Source: an uncultured Bacilli bacterium (GTDB taxonomy: Bacteria > Bacillota_I > Bacilli_A > RF39 > UBA660). Taken from it: a stretch of 6,699 bases of DNA. The notes beneath the pieces are model-generated. The model saw nothing but the letters and a program-made list of their open reading frames with translations, did no database searches and was not told the origin of the DNA. The stretch lies in the NCBI GenBank assembly GCA_947628635.1, contig CANRAX010000062.1:1-6699 (forward strand), read 5' to 3'. Each line of letters opens with the position of its first letter. Position 1 is the first letter of the stretch. Shown piece after piece: positions 1 through 5,627 of the stretch. The position numbers and the translations under genes are program-made.

Positions 1-4
1 ATTT

Positions 5-28
5 ATATTAAAATTTTCATTTTAATAT
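5..28. repeat. Perfect A/T-only inverted repeat with 4-nt loop
   Basis: Positions 5-14 and 19-28 are perfect 10-bp inverted repeats of pure A/T around a 4-nt loop (TTTC on plus, GAAA on minus). On the plus strand the hairpin is followed by CTTTTTC, so it could be a weak terminator for transcription entering from the left. On the minus strand it lies downstream of the metallophosphoesterase stop and would carry a GAAA loop, but no U-run follows before the window edge. An all-A/T stem is weak and may be chance in DNA this A+T-rich. Confidence 0.4.
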
Positions 29-91
29 CTTTTTCATCCGGTATGACTAGTTTTCCATAAAACTTTTCACACTATCATAATATTAAAAGTA

Positions 92-895
92 TTATATTCT
101 TTTTATGTATTTCTCAAAAGTCTTTTTATTAGGATAATCTATACTATCTAAATCATCATATAGCTTTTGATAATCATAAGCAATAGACTGTTCTGAAATA
201 GTAAGTTGCCCCTTTTCATCTTCAAGTATATAATAAATTGCCTCTTTATCTATGGCTACACCTGTTCCATTTAATGAATAAAACTCAATATCATTTGATT
301 TATGATGTCTATAAAAATGATAATGACCAAAAATTATACAATCATAATTTTTTACAGTATTGCCAAAAAATAAAGGATCATTATTTGCCGAAATAATATT
401 TTTGGTTTTAGGTGAAGTAAATCTTATATCTTTAGAAGTATTTGTATTAAAAAAACATTCAATGTCTTCACCAGCATATTTCCATACACCAGAATAGTCA
501 TATCGAACATCAATTGGAAAATGACACAAAGCTACTTTATGATTATTAATATTTAATTCAATAGTATGTGGAGCTTTTTTTAAAAAATTAATTTGCTCTT
601 CAGTTAGTTGTTTTTCAGTCCATATAGCATTATTATACCTTGCTCCATCTAACTTATTCAAATACGGAAAACATTCAGCACCTAAAACTATATATTCTTC
701 GGCATTTCCCAATACCATTTTTATATCATTTTCAATTAATAAATCTAAACATTCTTTAGGAGAATTTCCCAGTCCTATAACATCACCTAATGAATAGATT
801 TTTTTTATCTTTTTTGGCTTTATATCAGCTAAAACACTTTTTAACGCCTCTAAGTTAGCATGAACGTCGCTTATAATAGCAATTTTCTCATTCAT
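92..895 (-). CDS. Calcineurin-like metallophosphoesterase
   Basis: A 267-residue cytoplasmic metal-dependent phosphoesterase of the YfcE/MJ0936-like calcineurin superfamily; the substrate cannot be predicted. Motifs in order: D10-x-H12 (SDVH), G37-D38-x-x-G41, G63-N64-A65-E66 at the usual GNH(D/E) site, H125 in a LCHFP strand, and G190-H191-Y192-H193 (GHxH). The metal ligands D10, H12, D38, N64, H125, H191 and H193 are all visible. The odd point is alanine at residue 65, where the family usually has the catalytic histidine of GNH. The start ATG has a good Shine-Dalgarno (GAGGT, 7 nt upstream). There is no signal peptide or membrane segment. It is divergent from the kinase at 964 and could share its regulatory spacer, but I found no convincing promoter for this strand. 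Superfamily assignment is firm; substrate is open (mononucleotides, dinucleotides and phosphodiesters are all handled by relatives). Confidence 0.9.
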   Translation of the reverse strand: MNEKIAIISDVHANLEALKSVLADIKPKKIKKIYSLGDVIGLGNSPKECLDLLIENDIKMVLGNAEEYIVLGAECFPYLNKLDGARYNNAIWTEKQLTEEQINFLKKAPHTIELNINNHKVALCHFPIDVRYDYSGVWKYAGEDIECFFNTNTSKDIRFTSPKTKNIISANNDPLFFGNTVKNYDCIIFGHYHFYRHHKSNDIEFYSLNGTGVAIDKEAIYYILEDEKGQLTISEQSIAYDYQKLYDDLDSIDYPNKKTFEKYIKRI

Positions 896-911
896 AATTA
901 TACCTCATTTC

Positions 912-940
912 TTGATATTTTATTTGCCTTATGTTAATAT
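912..940 (+). promoter_or_regulatory. Promoter of the kinase gene
   Basis: TTGATA (912-917), a 17-nt spacer, then TAATAT (935-940), with TG at 932-933 forming an extended -10. The predicted RNA start near 947 leaves a leader of about 17 nt ending in the Shine-Dalgarno at 949-955. This is a sequence match only. Confidence 0.55.
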
Positions 941-948
941 ACATAGTC

Positions 949-955
949 AAGGAAG
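949..955 (+). promoter_or_regulatory. Ribosome binding site that fixes the kinase start at 964
   Basis: AAGGAAG, 8 nt before the ATG at 964. It supports 964 over the in-frame ATG at 931, which lies just upstream of and abutting the predicted -10 box and has no ribosome binding site. Confidence 0.7.
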
Positions 956-963
956 TGATTGCT

Positions 964-1452
964 ATGCTAATTATTGAAGGCTTAGATGGTAGTGGTAAAA
1001 CTACATTAATAAATCAACTTCTTACTAAAGATAAAAAACTTTTAAAACCAGAAAATATTAATAACTCATTTGAAAAATACCACGTCCTTTTGAAAGAAAC
1101 ATCACCAAATTCACTAATGGATCGTTCTTTTATTAGTGAAATGGTATATGGAAAAGTATTATCTAACAAAACTAAACTTACAGAAGAAGAATATCAACAA
1201 TTACTAAAATTGTACTCTAAAAGCAAATCCATTGTCATATATCTTTATGCACCAAAAGAAGTTTTATTGAACCGCAGAATAAATGACAAAAAAGATAAAC
1301 TTGTACTTTTAAAATTTTATGAAAAATTGTTAAATGAATTTGACTATCGCCTAAGTGAAGCCAATATTTATTTACCTACGTACAAAATTAATACTTACAA
1401 AAATTCTCAGGAAGAAGTTTTATCAAAAGTAAAACAATTAACTAAGTTCTAG
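964..1452 (+). CDS. Small thymidylate-kinase-like (d)NMP kinase
   Basis: A 162-residue P-loop kinase resembling thymidylate and other deoxynucleoside monophosphate kinases, which transfer phosphate from ATP to a (d)NMP. Walker A is at residues 6-14 (GLDGSGKTT). A D53-R54-S55 motif matches the DR(S/F) substrate-side motif of Tmk and deoxynucleoside kinases. A hydrophobic strand followed by P97-K98-E99 leads to a helix ending in R104-R105, in the usual LID arginine region. At 162 residues it is clearly shorter than a housekeeping Tmk (about 205), more like compact phage- or accessory-type kinases. The start at 964 begins directly with the P-loop strand and has its own RBS and promoter. The last 11 bp overlap the convergent ART-like gene. 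No terminator is evident after the stop. The exact nucleotide substrate is uncertain. Confidence 0.8.
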   Translation: MLIIEGLDGSGKTTLINQLLTKDKKLLKPENINNSFEKYHVLLKETSPNSLMDRSFISEMVYGKVLSNKTKLTEEEYQQLLKLYSKSKSIVIYLYAPKEVLLNRRINDKKDKLVLLKFYEKLLNEFDYRLSEANIYLPTYKINTYKNSQEEVLSKVKQLTKF

Positions 1453-2719
1453 TTTTCTTTAATTTCTTTGTAAAATTGGGAATACTAATTGTTTCTATAA
1501 TATCTGGAGAATATGTTACATTTTGATGTCTATCTAATTCAAATGCTGGTGTTAATGCTAATAGTATTAAATCTTCTATTGGCAAAATATTTTTCATCAA
1601 CAAGGCTTTATCATAATTAAGAGAAAAATTTCTCCCTATATTTGCTCGTTGCATAAAAGCTATCTTTAAATTATTTCTTTCACTTAACACACTTTTTAAT
1701 AAATTATTTAAATATGTAATTATTTTTTCTTTTTCTACATTTGAAACATTATATTTAGATAAGAGTAGTTCCACATTATTTATACATTCATTAGTATTTC
1801 TCTCAAAAAAAGCTTTTCTATTATATATTTTCTCATCTATCATATACTTACCATTACTTACCAACCTTGATAAAAATACAGGAGACAATACTGAATAGTA
1901 ATAAGAAGCTCCAAAATTGTCAGTAGTAAAGAAGTTTGGCTGCACTTGATAATCCCAATTTTGTTGAAATGAATTTGTTAAACCTTTTTTTCTTAAAATA
2001 TTATCAATTTTTTTCATATCTTCCACATCGCAACAACTAAATTTTCCAGATAAACCATATTTCAAAATATTATCTTCAAAACTACTATTAAATCCATGAA
2101 AGCAATATCCTTGGTTAATATACCTTTGTTTTAGTAAAATTAATATTTTTTCTTTTAGAGCTTCTTCAGAATTTTCATTTAATTTTACCTTTTGAATAAT
2201 ATCATTAATTAAAATATAATCACATTTATTTAAAATTTCTTCAAATGACTCACTGCTTTCACAAATTTGTCTTAAATAATTGTAATATTCATTAATAAAC
2301 TCTTCCTTCTTAATATTCTCTCTATTCATAATCATATACTGGTATATTTTTTGTAATAGAAAAGATTGAATAAAAAGTTGTTCATCAGCCCATCCAGAAT
2401 AATTAATGCCTATTTGTTTTAAATCATATTTAAAATCCTTATTGTTTAAAACTTCAAATATATCTTCCAATAAATCATTATTAAGCACTTTTTCAAAAGA
2501 CTTAATAAAATTGTCTTTATAATTATTTTTTAAATCTTGTTTTTCATAAACTCTACATTTACCATTAACATCGACATTCATTAAATCTCTATGATTAATA
2601 ATGTTGTTACATAAATCATAATACTCATCTTTTGAAAGTTTAAATTGTTGACAAATCTCATCAATATTTAATACTTTTTCATTAGAATTACCATCTAAAA
2701 TCATGTCATATAAATTCAT
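1442..2719 (-). CDS. Unrecognised protein with ADP-ribosyltransferase-like C-terminal half
   Basis: A 425-residue protein whose family I do not recognise. Residues 1-60 are helical, and around 19-45 (IDEICQQFKLSKDEYYDL) could form a helix-turn-helix-like segment. Residues 60-200 are a charged, all-helical region. From residue 205 the pattern changes: H208-G209-F, then I218-L-K-Y-G222-L, then F263-F-T-T-D followed by A271 and Y273-Y275. This order (H-G, about ten residues, I-L-x-x-G-L; later a strand ending T-T/S and a helix starting A-x-x-Y) is seen in PARP/ART-fold proteins that use NAD+. A possible third element is E394 ahead of Y-S-P405-D-I-I, but this is weak. No signal peptide or membrane segments. 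Start: ATG at 2719 is 4 nt after the Nudix stop, with GGTGA overlapping that stop; the in-frame GTG at 2737 is less likely. It is the last gene of the operon. Catalytic ART activity is inference; a non-enzymatic protein with a similar motif is possible. Confidence 0.75.
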   Translation of the reverse strand: MNLYDMILDGNSNEKVLNIDEICQQFKLSKDEYYDLCNNIINHRDLMNVDVNGKCRVYEKQDLKNNYKDNFIKSFEKVLNNDLLEDIFEVLNNKDFKYDLKQIGINYSGWADEQLFIQSFLLQKIYQYMIMNRENIKKEEFINEYYNYLRQICESSESFEEILNKCDYILINDIIQKVKLNENSEEALKEKILILLKQRYINQGYCFHGFNSSFEDNILKYGLSGKFSCCDVEDMKKIDNILRKKGLTNSFQQNWDYQVQPNFFTTDNFGASYYYSVLSPVFLSRLVSNGKYMIDEKIYNRKAFFERNTNECINNVELLLSKYNVSNVEKEKIITYLNNLLKSVLSERNNLKIAFMQRANIGRNFSLNYDKALLMKNILPIEDLILLALTPAFELDRHQNVTYSPDIIETISIPNFTKKLKKTRT

Positions 2720-2723
2720 AATT

Positions 2724-2728
2724 TCACC
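2724..2728 (-). promoter_or_regulatory. Ribosome binding site overlapping the Nudix stop codon
   Basis: GGTGA includes the TGA stop of the Nudix gene and sits 4 nt before the ATG at 2719. It favours that ATG as the start of the ART-like gene and implies translational coupling. Confidence 0.5.
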
Positions 2729-3158
2729 ATTTTTCACTCAAATACATTTCCATAGCTTTTTTTTGATATGGCAACTCTAATTTTTCTAAAACTTTATTTT
2801 TATCCATTATTACTAATTCAGATTCTTTTTCTAATGGAAGCATTATCTTATCATCTATTTCTACTAAAAAGATATGTACTAAAGATTGCATATTAATATT
2901 ATCTCTCGTAACCCAATAGCAATTTATAGTATATAAATGAGTTGCTTCTCTTACCAAGCAACCACTTTCTTCTAGAAATTCTCTTTTTAAACATTCAAAA
3001 TATGACTCTTCTGGTTCTTTTCCTCCACCTATTAATGATATTTCATTATTTTTTTTTGTTAAATAAAATTGTTTGTTTTTTTCATATATTCCAAAACATG
3101 TCTCCCGAAATACATAATTGATTTTATTATACTTAACTCCAATTTGTACTTTTTTCAT
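2724..3158 (-). CDS. Nudix hydrolase
   Basis: A 144-residue single-domain Nudix enzyme, which would hydrolyse a nucleoside diphosphate linked to another group (nucleotide sugar, ADP-ribose, a damaged NTP or similar). The Nudix box is complete at residues 45-67: G45-x5-E51-x7-R59-E60-x2-E63-E64-x-G66-C67, so the metal-binding glutamates are intact. The length is normal for a MutT-sized family member. The start chosen is the ATG at 3158, which overlaps the stop of the nucleotidylyltransferase gene as TAATG; the upstream in-frame ATG at 3179 would add seven residues inside that gene. The ribosome site is weak (GGGA about 8 nt upstream), so translation probably depends on re-initiation after the preceding gene. 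Substrate cannot be told from the box. The position between a nucleotidylyltransferase and an ART-like protein makes a nucleotide sugar or ADP-ribose plausible, by inference only. Confidence 0.9.
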   Translation of the reverse strand: MKKVQIGVKYNKINYVFRETCFGIYEKNKQFYLTKKNNEISLIGGGKEPEESYFECLKREFLEESGCLVREATHLYTINCYWVTRDNINMQSLVHIFLVEIDDKIMLPLEKESELVIMDKNKVLEKLELPYQKKAMEMYLSEKW

Positions 3159-3937
3159 TAATCGTCCCACACTTTCCATGGGGCCTTTCCCACTTTTAAT
3201 AATTTATTTAAATACTCTCTTTCACTTTGAAAATCCATACATTGCCAAAAACCAAGATGTTTATATGCTGATACTTGATTTATTTGAACTAATTTTTCTA
3301 AAACTTCTTTTTCAAAAGATTGCGAATTTAGCTTTAATTCTTTTAAAATAGCTTTATTTACAACCATAAAACCAGCATTTATCCATTCTTCTTCTTTTAA
3401 GAATTTCTCTCTAAAATAATTAACTTTATTATCTTTAATTTCTACAACACCAAATCTTTCTTCCCTCTTCACAACTGATATTGTAACTAGACTGTTATTA
3501 CACTTATGAAATTTATATAAATCATCTATATTAATATCAGCCACTGCATCAGCATATGTTAAAAAGAAACAATCATCAGTATCATCCAAATACCTTTCAA
3601 TTCTTTTTAATCTTCCACCTGTTTGTGTATTTAAACCAGTATCAACTAATGTTATTTTCCAATCTTCACTATTATCATTTAGAATATGAATATCATTATT
3701 TTTAAAGTCTAATGTTAAATTCTTTTTCTTGTTCATTAAATTAAGAAAATATTTTTTAAATTCTTCTTGTTTATAACCTAAACATAATATAAAATCCTTA
3801 ACACCATAATAATAGTAAATCTTCATTATGTGCCATATAATCGGCTCATCACCAACTGTAACTAAAGGCTTAGGAGTTGTATCGTTTTCAACCTTTATTC
3901 TACTACCTTTACCTCCTGCAAAGATAACACACTTCAT
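3158..3937 (-). CDS. RfbF-like sugar-1-phosphate nucleotidylyltransferase
   Basis: A 259-residue cytoplasmic enzyme closely resembling glucose-1-phosphate cytidylyltransferase (RfbF), which joins a sugar 1-phosphate to an NTP to give an NDP-sugar and pyrophosphate. Features: the nucleotide-binding loop G8-G9-K-G-S12-R13, K23 in T-P-K-P-L, the W35-H-I-M-K-I-Y stretch, V98-D-T-G-L-N-T-x-T-G-G-R-L, the metal aspartate D130 in T-Y-A-D-A (YGDG in RfbF), W-I-N-A-G-F, then G229-F-W-Q-C-M-D235 and the ending G-K-A-P-W-K-V-W. The last motifs are characteristic of RfbF rather than of RmlA or GalU, so CTP is the likely but not proven nucleotide. Length matches the family. The ATG at 3937 has a strong site (GGAGGA, 4-5 nt spacing) that overlaps the stop of the radical SAM gene 8 nt upstream. 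No CDP-glucose 4,6-dehydratase follows, unlike classical rfbF-rfbG pairs. Changes from GDG to ADA and GG to AG could alter sugar or nucleotide preference. Confidence 0.9.
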   Translation of the reverse strand: MKCVIFAGGKGSRIKVENDTTPKPLVTVGDEPIIWHIMKIYYYYGVKDFILCLGYKQEEFKKYFLNLMNKKKNLTLDFKNNDIHILNDNSEDWKITLVDTGLNTQTGGRLKRIERYLDDTDDCFFLTYADAVADINIDDLYKFHKCNNSLVTISVVKREERFGVVEIKDNKVNYFREKFLKEEEWINAGFMVVNKAILKELKLNSQSFEKEVLEKLVQINQVSAYKHLGFWQCMDFQSEREYLNKLLKVGKAPWKVWDD

Positions 3938-3945
3938 ATATCCTC

Positions 3946-5625
3946 CTATATTTTTAAAATATCGGCATTATTAATAGATGTATTCCAATAATAACCATTT
4001 TCTTTTTTAGCAACTAAAATTTTTACTCCCAACTTCTCTGTTAAATAAGATATTTCATTAAAATCCAATTCTAAATCTTTTATAATAACAACTCTATCTT
4101 TAAATTCTATTTGTTCTTCATTAATATTTTTCTGCAATTTTCTTATTAAGGAAAATATATATTCTTTATCAGGAAATACAAATTGCTCAAATTTCTTTTT
4201 ACAAAGATTTCTTTGAGATTTTGGACAATTATTACAATTAATACAAATATCTGTATTATAGAAAAATTTTCTATCAGGCTGATGTAGAGCATAACCTAAT
4301 GCACAACTGGTAGTTTGAAAAATAGGATAATCTCCTTTCTTTGCAAGCTCATTCCATAAATAATCATATGCTGCATTATCCCAAACATTATCTGACTCCA
4401 AAGCATTAACTCTATTTTCTTTCAACTCGCTCCAATCTATATTATCAATAATATTATTTGTTGTTTTCAAGCCTATTGCAACAGAAGCTAAACAATATTT
4501 TTTTACAAATTGATAAATTTTAAATATATCTTCTTTCTTAGAATTTTGAGGAATAAATGGTCGCCAATAGTGAATAATCATCTTTCCTTTTTTTGATAAT
4601 TTAACAAAATTTCTTTCAATTATCTTTTTATTAACACCAACTTCAACATTTTCATCCAAACCAGAATAACTTAAGAAGAAAATAAACTTATGTCCTAATT
4701 TTTCATAATCATCAATAAAATTAATAAATTCATCAGGAATATCACATTTTGATATAAATATTATCGGATTTTTAATTTCTTTTTCCATAAGAATTTGTAT
4801 TAGTTGTTTTAAATACTCAATATTATCCGAAGTCGAAAAAGCATCAGTTTGTGAAAATAAACACAATGGCATATCAGAAATATAAAATCTACTTTCTAAC
4901 AATTGTTTTACTGCCTCTTCAGGACTAGCTAAAGTTATCGGTTTTATCTTATTCAAACCTCTATCATTAAGAAAACAATATTTACATTGTTTAGGACAAC
5001 CTTGAATTGGATTTAAAACTAACCAAGTTGCATGAACATCTACAATTGGATAAAATTGCGGTGTTTTTTGTTTTTCATAAGACTTAAGAAAATTAGTTGC
5101 ATCACAAATCATTTTATTAAATTCAACATCAAGATTTAAATTTAAGTCAAACGCAACAGAAAAAATTATTTCAAGCAACCGTGCTAAATTAAAATATAAA
5201 AAGTCATCTTCTTTAGCAAAACCATATCTTATCTTATAATGTCTATACTCATATTTTTCTAAAACTTTTTCTGCCACTTCACCAAAAAGCACATTAAAGC
5301 TTAATAAGGCTTCAGCTACATTTTCAAATTTTATGTAATTATAATTATAATCGTAATTTTGAATATCTAAATCTAATTTCCAGCAAAGGCTAAATAATTG
5401 CAAAACTATATCTGATATTTCATCACCTAGGTTATTTATCTTTCTTCCCTTTTCCCCATATTCTTTATGTGATGAAATAAGATAACTAAAGTGTCCCAAT
5501 TGAACATTTAATTCAGCTAAAACAGTGATTGCATCCCAATTTTTATTTTCTGTAATCTTAAACTTTTCTTTTAGTTCAATAGCTCTTTTGTAATTTTTTT
5601 CTATAAACTCCTTAATATTCTCCAT
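3946..5625 (-). CDS. Tandem MazG-like domains fused to a radical SAM enzyme
   Basis: A 559-residue fusion. Residues 30-88 and 105-168 are two helical units resembling MazG/all-alpha NTP pyrophosphohydrolases. The first keeps the metal motif E69-x2-D72 (in LGDEISDIVLQL) but has E38-x3-Q42 where EExxE is expected. The second has G-E116-x2-E119 but reads N146-x2-R149 in the ExxD place. From about residue 190 comes a radical SAM core with C210-x3-C214-x2-C217, the ligands of a [4Fe-4S] cluster that cleaves S-adenosylmethionine. This is followed by an S-Q-T-D-A-F-S-T stretch recalling the SPTDAY-like segment of SplB/photolyase-type radical SAM proteins. A later cluster, C441 then C461-x2-C464-x2-C467-x7-C475, may hold an auxiliary iron-sulfur cluster or zinc. 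A small alpha/beta tail covers 485-559. Start: ATG at 5625 with GGAGGT overlapping the stop of the glycosyltransferase; the GTG at 5637 lies inside that gene. The reaction and substrate are unknown. The fusion suggests a nucleotide-linked substrate. Confidence 0.85.
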   Translation of the reverse strand: MENIKEFIEKNYKRAIELKEKFKITENKNWDAITVLAELNVQLGHFSYLISSHKEYGEKGRKINNLGDEISDIVLQLFSLCWKLDLDIQNYDYNYNYIKFENVAEALLSFNVLFGEVAEKVLEKYEYRHYKIRYGFAKEDDFLYFNLARLLEIIFSVAFDLNLNLDVEFNKMICDATNFLKSYEKQKTPQFYPIVDVHATWLVLNPIQGCPKQCKYCFLNDRGLNKIKPITLASPEEAVKQLLESRFYISDMPLCLFSQTDAFSTSDNIEYLKQLIQILMEKEIKNPIIFISKCDIPDEFINFIDDYEKLGHKFIFFLSYSGLDENVEVGVNKKIIERNFVKLSKKGKMIIHYWRPFIPQNSKKEDIFKIYQFVKKYCLASVAIGLKTTNNIIDNIDWSELKENRVNALESDNVWDNAAYDYLWNELAKKGDYPIFQTTSCALGYALHQPDRKFFYNTDICINCNNCPKSQRNLCKKKFEQFVFPDKEYIFSLIRKLQKNINEEQIEFKDRVVIIKDLELDFNEISYLTEKLGVKILVAKKENGYYWNTSINNADILKI

Positions 5626-5627
5626 TC

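Noticed and set aside
3..68. Minus-strand open stretch reading EKFYGKLVIPDEKDIK
   Set aside because: It looks protein-like but has no start codon after the preceding stop and only about 20 codons; a decayed gene fragment cannot be shown.
62..90. ACTTTT / AAAAGT inverted repeat after the metallophosphoesterase
   Set aside because: A six-base A/T-rich match with a 17-nt loop and no proper U-run is expected by chance here.
931..963. Earlier in-frame ATG for the kinase
   Set aside because: It abuts the predicted -10 box, has no ribosome site, and adds residues before a P-loop strand that already starts naturally at 964.
1442..3158. Classical toxin-antitoxin pair (ART toxin plus antitoxin)
   Set aside because: The 425-residue protein is the distal gene of a biosynthesis-like operon and the neighbour is a complete Nudix enzyme, not a macrodomain or DNA-binding antitoxin.
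3159..3179. Seven-residue N-terminal extension of the Nudix protein
   Set aside because: The ATG at 3158 overlapping the upstream stop (TAATG) is a typical coupled start.
3118..3351. Plus-strand open frame of 77 codons
   Set aside because: It lies wholly across the Nudix and nucleotidylyltransferase genes on the opposite strand, which have clear family motifs, and shows no motif of its own.
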